Shown piece after piece: positions 26,301 to 38,567 of a stretch of DNA of 64,000 bases (positions within the stretch are counted from its first letter, which is position 1; each line of letters begins with the position of its first letter). The stretch covers positions 8,558,925 through 8,622,924 of the forward strand of contig JACDQD010000003.1 in assembly GCA_019843655.1 (NCBI GenBank), written 5' to 3'. The notes beneath the pieces were generated by a model. The model was not told the origin of the DNA. It searched no databases and saw only the letters and a list, made by a program, of their open reading frames with translations. Position numbers and translations under genes: made by a program. Origin of the DNA: Lethocerus indicus (lineage: Eukaryota; Arthropoda; Insecta; Hemiptera; Belostomatidae).

Positions 26301-29300
26301 TGCAAATGGAACACGTTCTTCGTCCCACCCGGCGGCTTTTGACGAGGAAACACCGGCAATTTTTATTCCCGCTTTAGCTCAGCGGAAATTATTATGCAGG
26401 AGATAGTGAACCCGGCACATTTCAACGATCGCATGGCGATAGACAACACCTCCCGATCTCGTACAGCGATTTCCTGTTTTGTTGTTTGTGTTGTCGTACA
26501 TTGTTATTGAGGAAAGCGTGAGTTTGATGTTGGTTAGCGGTCGCGGACCAGAGGACGGCTTCATTACCCCTTCCGCGTTTCGCCGAGCCCGACCGTAAAA
26601 CCGAAGGGTCGGTTGTTTTCCGAACGCAGACGTTTCGAGTTTTACGATCTCCCCTTCCACGCATTTTTACGGTCCGTCCCCGGTTTTATATCCGTCTCCC
26701 TTTTCGTTTTATACCGGCGTCATTTTCCTTTATTCCTATCGCGGGATCGCTGACAGTGAGGGGGGCGCGGACAAGCAGTAAAGCCCGGCTTTATCGCTTT
26801 TGGCCCAGAAGTCCCAGGAGTCCTGTAATATGGAGCAGTTTACACGTCGTTGGCGGAGTGTACCAATTTCGGTGGTTTCGAGTTGCGGGTTTGAAATAAT
26901 TCGCCTACTCTTCGGTTTTTATAGTGGCCGCATTTCAGGTGGGACGGAAAAAAGGTGCGGGTGAACTTTTACCTTTCATTCAGGCCAAAGTGCTTATCAG
27001 CGTACGCCAGCCCATATTCCTTTTGTTTCCCTTGGTTGGGGATTATAAACTCGGAAAACGTTTGGCTCTTAGTTTTCATCAGTATTATTCCGTAAATAAT
27101 CCTAGAGTATTGTTTGGATCAGGCACATTTACAGTAATGTTTTAAAGGAATGATGGTTTAGGAATGATGGCGTGTGGATTGGTGTTATAAAGATTTAGTC
27201 AGGCACTATAGTGGCATTAAGCTTAAGAGCCCCACCGATTGTCTTCTACACACGTGCCGGTGACTGGAAAACTCAATTTTAATCACCTCAACCACTATTG
27301 AGGGGGCATAGGCGCGCGCCTTGATCGGTAGTATAAAAAGGTTTTCAAACGTCACCGTTAATTGACGCAGTGGTCTTTCTGACTCGCGAGTCTTGTTCTG
27401 TACCTCCGATAAATTGTAGTCGTTCAGAAGAAAATCGCGCAATAAAAACTGGAAAAAATATAGGATATCCCGTACGGGCGTATTGCTGGTGCTTCGTTAG
27501 ATTGCGGTAACGATATAAAAAAGTTGGTCAGTCGAGTATTTTTTAGATGTAGTTCAAACGAGGTGTGCTGTTTTTTTTTTAACAAAGATGAAGTTCATCA
27601 CAACATTCTTCATACAAACCTTCTATTGTTCTTTAAACCCAATCGGAATATCTTAATTCTTTAATTTTATATGCATTACTGTACCCGCCGAATATTTCGC
27701 TAATATACCTGTATAGTGATCAGTTCTCTGCGTTTATTATAACACAATCTAGAGTTCATTACTATTTTGTTACCATCAATTTTTAGTATCGTTGCATTTG
27801 AAATGTGAAGGGGTAACATTAGACCGGTAACCTCAATTTAATGAAAAAACATACAGGTAGGAAAAGACAAAACTGAAGGCAGCTATTATTAAGTAACTTC
27901 TCGTGAGTCGTGCCAGAGTCACGGTTTCGTGGAGCCGTCTTCCCGATAGCGCACAGCCGATGTTTACGCTAATAAATTTATCACTTCGGCTCGCAGCCCC
28001 GAAGGTAACACCAGAGGAGCTCGTACCGTCTATCTCTGAGACTGTTTAAATCAGAAATATTTATGTGCCCTGTTCCGCGTTTAATACAGTCGGCGGTGAA
28101 CACCTGATGACGGTGCTATTCAACACGACGAGTGGCCTAAGCATGACGCCGGAGCATAACTCGAAGCCTAAGTCATTGTCGTTTAAACTAAAGCCTTTGT
28201 GCGGTTGTTTAACAACCGACGATTGCAACTCGTTCATGACTATTTTTTTCTTGGGAATTCTATTCTAAATATCCATCCGTTAAGCTACTTTGCGGTTGGT
28301 AATACGAGTACAAATAATCTTACAAAAAGTACTGTAACTGCGAGTCTAAGCAGTTTAAAGTCCTGTTTGAATGTAGAATGCAAAGATCATGTATAATTGA
28401 CAAGAATTGTACGTTTAGTCCGACAAATATATTTTTTTAGTTTCTCTGTTTGTCTTATTTTCAATATTTTTTGCCTCAGATATCCAGTTTTATAAATGCC
28501 TACACTATTCCAAGAACATTTACGAGCCTGAAATGCATGTAGAATATTAAGTTCTGTTTAGCTTTCAATTTAATTAAAGTTCAACTTTTACTCGAGTAGG
28601 GCATTATATAGTAAATGCGAAGCTTAGGTCAATTGATGTGTCTCAAAACTTCTACCTTATATTTATTTGAGGCGTCGAAGCGAATAGGAGGTCAGCGTTG
28701 AAAATACAGTTCAGAAAATCCGATTTCGCCGGGTAAACCACTCTGACGAAATCTGCCACAGCTGAGTGTTATTGGTGTCACAACTTCGCCAATTTGCATT
28801 CATTAAATTTTACACCGTCGTAATAATCGCTTTTCGGAAAGAGTGTCGATCGCGATGTAATAAAGACTGTAAAGTGGCTTCGGCTCGGGACATCGACGCT
28901 GGTGGGGACCCACTTAATGACTCGCGACGGAGGCGTGGCCCGACAGGGGAGCTATAAAATGACAAAGAGTGTAAAAGAAAGGAGGCATTTAATTGCCCCA
29001 ACCGCTTTATTAATTCAGGCACGGATCAATTTCGCAACGGGCATTTACAGGGCGAGAAAGAAGTTCTGCCTCCGCGAATGCCGGCCTCTGCGGGGGTCCC
29101 CCATTGGAATTCTCGTGTTGTCCTGTCCCCGGTCGACGGATCTTTCGATCTGAGAACGCAGGTTTTTCCGGACGTTGGCGATTGTCCGGCTCGGTATTCG
29201 GAGCACGACCTCCGCCGCCGGAGGAGGGTTAATCGCCCCGGCCGACGCTGTTTAGACGAGTCTCAAAAAAAAAGAAGGAAATCGTTCTCTTTCCGCCGAT

Positions 29301-30488
29301 TGTGCCATTTCTCTCGCTTCAATCCTCTGACGTGTCAGTTTTGTATTTTATTACACACAATGCAATACAAAACACATGTTGATAGGACGCTCCTACTGTT
29401 CTACATTATATCGTGTGAATGTAACCCGTCTACTCGGGAGTGCACATTTGGTGGGATACACTAAATGGTATATTCATCATTAGTGTGGCGCAAATAGTTT
29501 TAATGAAGGGACTGACATAACATCTTCTGTCATCTAAATATATTAGAGAATACGAAAACTATATCCCACACTATAGCATTGTTCTGAAAGTTCTCCTGTG
29601 TTAATCCATTTCTATTTCGGATCGCGACCATTCTTCACACTGTGATACATTAGGTGATGTAACTCTATCGAGTGGTATGGAATATTAATGACGGTTGATC
29701 AGCGGGTATCCGAGTTCCGTCCTTTCGTTGGAATTGTCATTTTTTCAACTTGTGGGAGGTTGTCTGACTCACCTTCCCGGATATGACCTCCCACACCGGT
29801 GTCCTATCAAGTCCTACGGTGATTATATATTATTTTTTATTCAGTTTCTCTATTGTCAAGTTGGTTCCTTTCATGAATTAAAAATTATGACCTGTAAAGC
29901 TCTAAAATCATAACATAATTTTAACCAAACATTTAGGTGGACGTTAATGGTATCCATAATATTATTTCAAAACCATTTTTTGTCTGTACCTGTTTCTTAT
30001 GGGACCACTATTAATATCAGTCCATAGTAACAATTTTTAATATTTTAATCAGTGTCAAAGACAAAATAATAAAACAATTTTGGAAGAAATGTTGATGAGT
30101 TTTAACACGGCGAACCGGTTCGTACTGATCAGCATTCAAAGCCGCCGTTCCTATAACATTTATTATGTTGCCAGGACCCATTATAACTTTAAATTTCGAA
30201 ACGGAATTAATTTTTCCTGGTGTAGTGTCAACAGTGAAATATCGTCGACAGCGAAATCATATATTTTCGGTCGGTTTCTATAATTATATCTTTTACAATG
30301 AAATGATGATTTGAAGATACGGTTTCCTAATACGGGAAAATTTACTCTGAAGAACATTAAGCATCGATCCTTTTCTTTATATAAATGGTAAACCAGGAAA
30401 AAATATAAACGTAATGCAGGCTTGTACGTGTTAATATAACGGTCGAATCTCGTTGGAGGTTTTGTTCCGATAATGTACGGCGAGACTT

Positions 30489-30880
30489 TTGTCAGTTGCG
30501 ATGGTTTGTGTCGTTGGGAGAGGACTGGGGAACACGGGGGAATGGCGTGGCGTGGGAGTTGGTTCCGGACGTTCGGCCGTGTCCGGGATTCGGACCCCTA
30601 TTTTATGGATCGCCCACGCGCTTATACCTTTTGAAATTCAAAAACGATCGGCCGCTCGGGCCGGGAAAAAGGGGGGTCGCACCGAGCGCAGTGGGTTTCT
30701 TCGAATCGATTTAATTGGCCTCGATATTGGGCCCCGATTTCGGGTCGAGGGCCCGTCTTTTACGGTCGGACGGGTTCAGAGACTTAGCAAAAAGCCGTTC
30801 CGTTCCTCTTGGCAAGATCGCGATCCTCGTTATAATCTCCGCCTCGTCGCAATTTCGCTCGGTTTTACGACGGAGGGGGC
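30489..30880. other. GC-rich, CpG-rich patch without a recognised gene
   Basis: This is the longest GC-rich patch upstream of the PKG exon. A 143-codon frame begins at a TTG and has an Arg/Gly-rich translation without domains, so coding is not supported. The sequence alternates GGGCCC/CGGG blocks with TTAAT motifs, which suggests a possible conserved non-coding element. Confidence 0.35.
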
Positions 30881-31045
30881 ATTTTTCTATCATATTTTCC
30901 GTTATGCCGATGTCTTCTGAATTTTTACAATAATGGTATTCTCTATACACAACAGCTTCTAGGTGTACATACACTTTTAAATTACCTTTAAACATATTTA
31001 TCCTTTGATTATATACGATAAAGCTAATATCAATACCTTCTAATC

Positions 31046-31063
31046 TTGAGTACTAACCTGTTT
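31046..31063. repeat. 18-bp dispersed repeat, copy 1
   Basis: TTGAGTACTAACCTGTTT is identical at 33764-33781. On the + strand it contains TACTAAC, a branch-point consensus. On the - strand it reads AAACAG|GTTAGT, a donor-like junction. Flanking sequence is not similar. Confidence 0.6.
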
Positions 31064-33763
31064 AGGACCTCCGTGTCAGTTTTTGATTCTATTCTCTTTA
31101 TTATATTTGTATTCCCATATCATAACCAATATTTCAATAGATCCATCCTAGCCTTATTTGTAGTTACGACTGTTGTGTACGACTGTTTATCAATACGACA
31201 AAAAATCAATTTAAAGTGATTCCTTTTTTTAAATTTTTTTTAACACGAATTGTTAATTGCGGAATAGGTTCTGGAGGTTAGCGAGAAGAGTAATTAAAAA
31301 TGCATTTGGCTTGTTCAAGGAGTTTCTGATAAGGTGGAACAATAATGGTATTGATGGTTGGAGAACAATGGCAAGATACAAAGATGTATAAACTTATTCA
31401 ATTGTTGCACTGAAATAATATCAAAGATAAAATCAGTAATAATCAAAGATCAAATAGGGTATTAGAGTATGAAAATACTAAGAATGGTATTTAATTTTTT
31501 ATATGCAATATGGATATTTCCTGAAAAAATAATTCACAATGCTACATCACTCAGCAACTAAAGAAAGCTCAGTACACGTGAGGAAATATAGAAACAAGAG
31601 GTTTGAAATCACGCCCAATCGTACGAAACCCCGGAAACTAAATTTATGTTCAACTCATCTTCAATTTTACGTTTAAATTTAAAATCATTATAACAACATT
31701 CGTGTTTAGTTTAAAATCCCAATGACTAGCGGTCAACAGAGCTGTTATAATAACGGCAAGAATGTTTCATAGGCAGCTGACATGCTTAAGTGCCCTGTAT
31801 TACATCTGAATCTTATTATTAATGCAGAAGCCTAATCCAGTCTAGCATAGAACTGAGCACGAGGAGACGGATAATCACACGAATGAAGATATAACACGGA
31901 AAGCACTCCCTTTAAGTGCTGTTTTTCGTATATTTCCTTAGACATATGTTAATGTATATTAAGTTCTCGCGTTCGTTGAATATGCAATGAGTTAGAGTGA
32001 CGACCAGTTTAATAAGTATGCACGAATTCTATAAATACTCGGGTGTAATTTCACACCGCGTCGTTATAATTCATTTTATAACGGCGCCCCTTTTGCGATT
32101 CCAGCGAATTTAAATGTAACTAACTATCTCTTCGGTTCGTCGATTCCTGTGCCGACATCAAACCGCGTGCTTCGATTACGCTTAATTTAAAATTATAATG
32201 TGCGACCGTAATCTCCGGGGTTTTTTTTCGTCGGCCGAAAGAGTCAAAGATCGTAGGGGGCGACCCGGTCGGATAAGAGGCTCTAAAATTGGCCCGACTC
32301 CCTCCCGGTCCGCTATCTACGTGTTACTTAACCAGCTTATCTTCTACCAGGGCCCGATATACAGCTCGGTTGGCGACATATTTTTTAACGCTTGCCTCAT
32401 CGAGAGGTGACTGCGGTTGACGAAAATACGCGGTGTTTACGCGAAATTTGTTCAGTTATAGAATAGTAATTGTCCCACTTATATCGGGCTTAGACAACAC
32501 CCCTCGCATGTAATGTGGCATAAACAGAACTCAGAGAAGAGCTGTGATGGGGAAGTGTCTCCCATAGAAAGCCGCACCAAGGAATGTTTGCATATAGTTA
32601 CCTAGTTCTTGAAAAAAAAATAAATAACCCTCAGACTATTTACTTATATCCTTACGTACGTATAGCTTTATACGTGTAAGGTAATCCAATGATAGTTTTA
32701 TAATGTGTTTTATAATCAAGTAGTTGATTATGCAGGTGTGTTTAAATATTAAAATACCCATCGGTGATAAAATGCCAGTAATACGGTTACTTTAGCTATG
32801 CAAATTACCGCATTGAAAAATGGGACCGGCTAATTTCAATCACAGTAGTCTAGGCGTTTTCGCAAGCGATGACTCAGCCCGAATGGAGAGTTGAGCAAAG
32901 GCTCTCGTCTGAAGTGTGCTCCAACGGTAATTCTCGACGGTGTTTTTGTTTGGACGTCAGGTTTAGGCATCAATGGCTTTTGAGTGCCCCTATCCGAGCG
33001 AGCATTAAGTGAGCCACCATTCTAATGCTGGATATACTGTAATGTGCCCGCGCTGTAAGTACCGTTGTCGCCTCACCGCTCGCAATTCAGGCCACCATAT
33101 GATCCGGACATTTTATAAAATTGTCTCCTAAAATGGCTGTATCCTGCATAAATTTGTTGGGGGTCGTCTAATATTAAAGAAATAGTAATGAACCAAAAAT
33201 TTAACAAATAAAATGTACTCGCTAGTGATATTTTTCAATGTGTCGTGTTAAAAGGAATCCTATATTTAATAATTTATATTATATTTATAAATATTATATT
33301 TATAAACTGTATACGACCATACGTTAACCCATTAGCTAATTACAGAAACCAATTTTATTCAAGCAGTTAATTCTCATATTAAACCAGGGATCTCTATCGA
33401 CATATTTGATTTTACAGTCTGTTCTGATATATCCGTAGATTACGTATATAGAGAGTTACGTGTTAAACTCGGAATGATTTCTTATTCACAGGTTTAATTT
33501 GGAAGATGGTGGGGAGTCGAAGCTATTATCGTAAGAGTCGTTCGACGCGACGATATTAATAGAACGCCATTAACCGAGCCCGATAAGAGGCCGATTGTTC
33601 CGTTTGAAGAAGAAAATTGATATTGGAATTGCGCAATAGGTCCGGTCCGTCACGAGCGGCTCGGGGAAATATTTTATTGCCGGCTACAAATAGCCGTTCA
33701 ACCAAAAATTAAGTCGGGAATTCGGGAAGAACCTGACCGTATAAGATTTAGATAATTAAAATT

Positions 33764-33781
33764 TTGAGTACTAACCTGTTT
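33764..33781. repeat. 18-bp dispersed repeat, copy 2
   Basis: It is identical to 31046-31063. On the minus strand the 48 bases upstream form an open run of codons ending at the GTTAGT, but no pyrimidine-rich acceptor precedes it, so an exon is not supported. Confidence 0.6.
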
Positions 33782-33857
33782 CATTAAATTGGGATCTGTG
33801 CCTTCCAACACTACGTACCAACACCCATAGATTTAATGACGTCAAGCACGCAATATT

Positions 33858-33859
<2 letters not shown>

Positions 33860-33898
<39 letters not shown>
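33860..33898. repeat. (TA)n microsatellite
   Basis: This is a perfect TA run of about 19 units in AT-rich DNA, 3 kb upstream of the PKG exon. Confidence 0.97.
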
Positions 33899-33901
<3 letters not shown>

Positions 33902-36822
33902 GAAAATGTTTAAACTAAAGGAGAAATTTTCGTAGCAGACAGTTCCTTATTTATTTTTTCACTCTATAGCCATAATTATTCGGTCACCTTCTACATTATA
34001 GCTAATTGTACGACGCTTTGAGACCATCACACCTATATTTAAATGGAAAATCACTTTCAGTATTATCTAATTATATTATTTTTTTCGGATTTGCTAGTAA
34101 ATATACATAATTTCTTATTCAAGAGTTCAATTATAATTTAATGCGGGTTATTTAGCTTGTATGTAACGGCGGATAGTAATTGCTTAGGTTGTTTAGTTCG
34201 TTTTTTACTTGAGAATAAATTATTTACGTGTTTTCTATACTGACATCTATTTGGAGTTGGGTAGCTTTCGGTCACTACAGAACTACCGGCCTTGTTTCTG
34301 TGCTGAGTATCGTGTAATAGTTTTAGACTATAAAATAATGGATCGTTACAGTTTGGAGAATAAATCTAAAGTAGACCAGTTATATCTGAATTTAATTTCT
34401 TGCGCAGTTACAGTTATAGTGTATACCACTACAGTAGGTGTTCATACCGTACCAGAAACGATCACAATAAAAGATTTCGCCGAGAAGTTAGAGTTCGCTT
34501 TCCCTATTTGGGCAGTTCAATATTTCTGGAAGTAGAAGCTGTCGTGCCGCCGGCATTTACAAAAGCAAACCGTTCCTTCTGGAGTCTTTGAAAAATCTAT
34601 GGGTCTTCAAGAACCCGTTTTTAAGCCCGAGTTTTTATTACAATTGTCATCTTCTCCCGTCAGGAGTTTATAATAACAGTGTACCTCGTTTATTTGTCTT
34701 CCTCGCGAAGAGGACCGTCTAGTTTTTCGAACCGCTCATATTTCCAATTCTTCTTCCTTTTTTTTTCATCACAGTGCAGAAACCTAATCTGGTATTCTAA
34801 ACGCCGGCGGGAGGAGTCAGCCGTTTGGGCCAAATCCATGTCGTATATCCGAGCGGGGACGCGGACCGAATAATCAATTGGGGGAGGGTAGGGGAGGAAT
34901 AAATGTTTTATGCGTTTCTTTCGAGTATTTTATATTTATGTATCGGTCTTATTCAGAGCACGGAGCCTGGTTTTTAAGATATCGCGGAGGTGTTCGGTCA
35001 TTCGCGGCCTGCCTTCCTCTACTCTACTCGGTTCTGCTTTTTATTGTTTCCGACCGACTGTCCCTCTCCGTCAAGCATCGCCCGCATATTAGGTGCTGAT
35101 AATAGTGAATATCTCCTTTGGGTCTTTTATTTAATAATGTCTCAATTTCGTCAACCTGCACCGTTCAAGGCTTTCACTAATAACTTAATCCAGTCATAAA
35201 AAATTCACCTCTTCTGAAACAAATCTAGATAAACCGCAAGTCAAACATTTAATATGATAAATTCGAATGTTTAAATTACTCCGTTTTATTAATAATTTTC
35301 TGTTCAATGACTCCGGAAAGACTTAATATCTACATATTTATCTATATTCCTATAATCCGATTATTTGACAGTTTGTGAAGGTGTAACATAGGTGTTGGCC
35401 AGTGTTATACTGTTCTGTGCCCTTTTATATTGGTTTTTTTCCGAGTAAGTTAAAAAAACATTGATACGAATAATTCATATTCCCTGTCTTTCACTGATTT
35501 TCACTGATTAGCTGACTAGTCTTATTTTAAGTATACTTAGAAACATACACGTAACAATATTTTCACATTTGCGTAGTGACGTTGGTCTTCCTTTTCGTTA
35601 CGCTTAATAAATTTGAAGACTTTAAAGGGATCAAATATATTCGTGGGTGCCCAATAACTCCCCGTCTTACTGTTAATTAATTAAAAATGTTATCTTCGAT
35701 TATTATATTGGACTATGAATTATATTGGACGAGGCCGATATAGTCGTTTCGATATGTTGTCTGGACACCGTAATATTTTCATATGCATGATTTAGGCATG
35801 GTAATTTCTCGTTGCCGTTTTCACGGCACTAGCCGCAATCGAGGCTATTATGGGGTCAACCTTATTGGTCGAAATTATCGAAATTGAAATCTATAATTAG
35901 AACGTTCCCTACTCTACTTAACATGTTTTTTCGCGAAAGGAGAGAGGCGGATTGTAAGAGAAAGAGCGGATGGCCTGGAGTGGGAGAACTAGCGAGAGTG
36001 AGTAGGGGATATTAAACCGGTTGGTCAGATAGCGGAGGGACGTCGCGAAATGGCTACGGAACTCCTCTTATTGCCGCTCTCGGCCTCGCCAAATTAATGC
36101 CATATGGTCGCCAAAAACAACCCGTTATTCAATCCAGAATGTCCCCGATAACGAAACCCGATGACTTAAGTTGGGCTTCGAATCGGGGACGGATCCCCGG
36201 CAGAGAGTTAGCGGCGTTCGAGCGGCGAAGGCCAGTGTGTGGCCGAGGGGCAAGTTGTTGATGGTGGTCGTGAGATTAATACCCATTTAGTAATACCTGT
36301 TTAGTGCTCTCCCGGTTGCCGAACTCATGTTTTATTTGCCGCTCGCATTCCTCTCCCTTGGTACTCTGGCAAACACAAAGCTAAGCCAGTTTAATCACGA
36401 TATTGCGATGGCCGGAACTAAACTTCTCTCGCCGAATTTGGGCCAATCCGTCCCCTTCCATACTTACGGAAGCTGGGTTATGCAAATTTAATTTAAGCCA
36501 TTATAGGCATTAAATAATATCTGCAGAATCATAATATCTGGAGTATAAGATATTTCACTGTATTTCGAGTACTGAAAAATTGAACTGAAGATCGGAGTCC
36601 ACTAAATTGTGGGGTGGGTAGATCCCTTATCTTGTTATCTCTTTGTTTTAATTGGAACATTTTTTCTATTTCATTTCTACCCTTTTATTTTAATCAAACT
36701 ATTAAATACAATTATTTATATTAATCGGTAGAATTTCTGGTATCTTATTCATTACTATGGTCGAAAATCCCAGTGGCGAAAATGACTCTCCGTTCCCCAT
36801 ATAAGTTCTTCATTCCATACAG
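33899..36822. other. Non-coding DNA immediately upstream of the PKG exon
   Basis: No gene was recognised. A 108-codon frame at 34209 starts with TTG and has no known domain. TTTCACTGAT is duplicated in tandem near 35489-35508. The GC-rich and GA-rich patch at 35935-36250 is the best candidate for regulatory DNA of the exon at 36936. Confidence 0.45.
35935..36010. promoter_or_regulatory. GA-rich tract about 0.9 kb upstream of the PKG exon
   Basis: A purine-rich stretch with GGAGAGAGG, GAGAAAGAG and AGCGAGAGTGAG starts a GC-rich patch that runs to about 36250. It is the closest such tract upstream of the PKG start and could belong to the promoter of this isoform. No TATA box or initiator was firmly identified. 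Confidence 0.3.
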
Positions 36823-36935
36823 GTCTTGGAGCTTGTTCCGTTCTACCTTGACTACAATTATCCCGATTTGAAAATTGTAAAAGAGCGAAGAAAAAGAAAG
36901 CAATCAAACTGTCGCTGTATATCGAAACCACGAGG
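36823..36935 (+). other. Possible 5' leader of the PKG exon after a 3' splice site
   Basis: A pyrimidine-leaning stretch ending TTCTTCATTCCATACAG at 36822 resembles a 3' splice site and would give a 113-nt untranslated leader before the ATG at 36936. The leader has an in-frame stop (TGA 36849-36851) and no in-frame ATG after it. If the site is used, a further non-coding exon lies upstream. Alternatively transcription may start nearby: a TATAAGA-like string lies at 36544-36550, but no convincing initiator was seen. A second, weaker AG is at 36730-36731. Confidence 0.35.
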
Positions 36936-37219
36936 ATGACCGCTTTGGAAGAACGCATACGGGAGTTGGAACTCCTACTGGACGAGAAGGAGGACCTGAT
37001 CAGGCTGTTGAAAAACGAGCTGGACATGTTCAGACAGGTAGTGCCGCCGTTGACCCAGCAGGTGATGGGCAAGGTGGGCTGCCGGCGGTGCGAGCAAATG
37101 GATCTGCCGGGCGAGGAGGAGCCCTTCTCGGCGCCCGCAATGAGGACCAAGCGACAGGCCATATCCGCCGAGCCCGTCTCCACACAGCAGACCTGCACTA
37201 AAGTTCCCAAGTCACAAGC
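36936..37219 (+). CDS. for: PKG I (foraging/PRKG1) beta-like first coding exon, partial gene
   Basis: This exon encodes 94 full codons plus two bases of an alanine codon. The product is the N-terminus of a cytosolic cGMP-dependent serine/threonine kinase. Residues about 4-36 form a heptad coiled coil (I8, L15, I22, L29, V36 and L4, L11, L25, F32 at core positions), the homodimerisation zipper that also docks anchoring proteins. Residues 70-80, RTKRQAISAEP, match the autoinhibitory/hinge segment of vertebrate PKG I-beta, and the tail KVPKSQ resembles the end of the I-beta-specific region. Between them lies a less conserved linker with C49-R-R-C52. The start is ATG with A at -3, and an in-frame TGA at 36849-36851 excludes extension upstream. 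The reading frame stops immediately after a GTGAGT donor, so this is an exon and not a complete gene. Cyclic-nucleotide-binding and kinase domains are not in the window. The family call is from recalled family sequence, and isoform type is inferred from the motif. Confidence 0.9.
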
Positions 37220-37225
37220 GTGAGT
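37220..37225 (+). promoter_or_regulatory. 5' splice site ending the PKG exon
   Basis: GTGAGT follows CAAGC and would interrupt an alanine codon after its second base. Read-through gives a TGA at 37221-37223, so splicing here is needed to continue the protein. The position matches where alternative first exons of vertebrate PKG I join the shared body, just before the conserved SKDLIKEAIL region (known family structure). Confidence 0.85.
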
Positions 37226-38546
37226 AGACTAGCCTTCCTCTCTCTTCAACTCTAGTTTAGCCGCCAGAAAACATTTCTTCCATCTTCTGTCTTTAAGTAA
37301 ATAATCGCGGTAGCAAAACACACGCTTCGTTAAACATTAGTTCACTGTTTGATCAAGTTTCGGAATCATACTGGTGGAAGTTACGCACCGATTTGCCGAC
37401 TTCCACCGTTGTAATAGTCCTCCGGCGTTGCAATTGTCAATTAAGTAATCGATCATTGAACGCAATTAATTAATAATTCGAAGTGTAATATTAAATTCGA
37501 ATTTTCGAAGATACTGGCCTAAATAAAACCTGTAGGCGTTGACTCGAATTGCTGGTAAATCTCCTGTGACTGGTACAGTAAAAAATCGTGGTGGACACAA
37601 TAGGAGCCCGTTTAATGAGTGTACGGAAAGCTATAAATTGGCATCCCGCTGGGAGTAAGATAAAGTGAGATCTCCGGAGTCGGTCGGAACTCTCCGAGGG
37701 CATTTGTCTTATTTCCCAGGTGTCGGTGCTGTCGGAGCCGAGGGCAGCGCCCGATGTCGACAAATATGTTTCCGATGGCCAACCCCCACGTTTATTTATT
37801 CGGCTGTAACGAAAGCGAAGACAAAAAAAGGAAATAAACAAACGAAACGCGGGTTTCAGTTTTCAGAACCGGTTCCTCGGTCGCCGGTCAACAAATCGGT
37901 TCGCGAAAAACCCGGCCCGGGTATCGAATTAAATCTCTCGGATTATTAATCGGACGGTAAATGTTTCGATTATTTGTCGCGGACTACATCTCATTCGCGT
38001 CCGCCAGCCGGCTTACCGACAGCGGGGCTCGACCCACGGCGATGAAAACATTGTAGCGGATATTAATGTTGGGGTGCGAAAAGTTCGTATAGAAGTTTTA
38101 TTTTGCGGAATAAATCAAGTTATTGGGTCAGATTTTTCATCCGTCGTCATTTTTGTTCCGTTCTGCGAAAACAAGAGCCACTTGTCTCTTCGTAATCGGA
38201 AAAAACCTGGAAGGAACATTTTTCACACGTGGGCTCACAATTTATTTAAATATTTTATGCACGAACGGACATTATTTCTTGACGGGTAGTAATGGAAAGT
38301 TCATAATTTCTAGTTTTACTTTGTTTTTCACCGGTTTCCAAATATCTTTTTATAGCGTATTTAAGATTTATAAAATTAATAATGCGAATCAGTTTTCTGG
38401 AACCCCGGGGCGTCATACTGCCGCCCTAGGCTATATTTCTTTTTTCGTTTCAAGCACATGAATATCTTAGACGCAGTGTAGGCGGGTATTTTACCCCGGG
38501 GAACAATAGGGGAGCTACATGCACATTTTTAATAGGCGGTTTGTGT

Positions 38547-38567
38547 TTCTGTTTTCTGTAGGTAAGC
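38547..38567 (+). promoter_or_regulatory. Candidate recursive splice site
   Basis: A pyrimidine-rich run (TTTCTGTTTTCTGTAG) abuts GTAAGC, with the junction at 38561|38562, on the PKG coding strand 1.3 kb into the intron. It has TAG rather than CAG and GTAAGC rather than GTAAGT, so it is a somewhat weaker match than the site at 46011. The short distance from the donor is unusual for a ratchet point. Confidence 0.4.

Larger units (their letters stand above)
23399..33859. other. Non-coding DNA
   Basis: No gene was recognised. GC-rich patches lie at about 26530-26800, 28890-29240 and 30489-30880. The 31000-33350 stretch is strongly AT-rich and includes a short duplicated ATATTATATTTATAA block near 33276-33305. 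Confidence 0.5.

Noticed and set aside
30489..30920. 143-codon + strand frame
   Set aside because: It starts at TTG, is Arg/Gly-rich, overlaps other frames in a GC-rich patch, and resembles no protein family.
33782..33830. Minus-strand codon run ending at GTTAGT, possible exon
   Set aside because: Too short, with an upstream stop and no pyrimidine-rich acceptor; not distinguishable from chance.
34209..34535. 108-codon + strand frame upstream of the PKG exon
   Set aside because: No ATG at its start and no recognisable motif; it is not a PKG alternative N-terminus (no zipper, no ISAEP motif).
36755..37210. 151-codon minus-strand frame, the longest open frame in the window
   Set aside because: It lies opposite the PKG exon and is a shadow of its codon usage; its translation has no recognisable domain.
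37704..37726. TTATTTCCCAG|GTGTCG, possible acceptor of the next PKG exon
   Set aside because: The sequence after it does not encode the expected start of the PKG common body (the SKDLIKEAIL-type region), and the donor half is poor.
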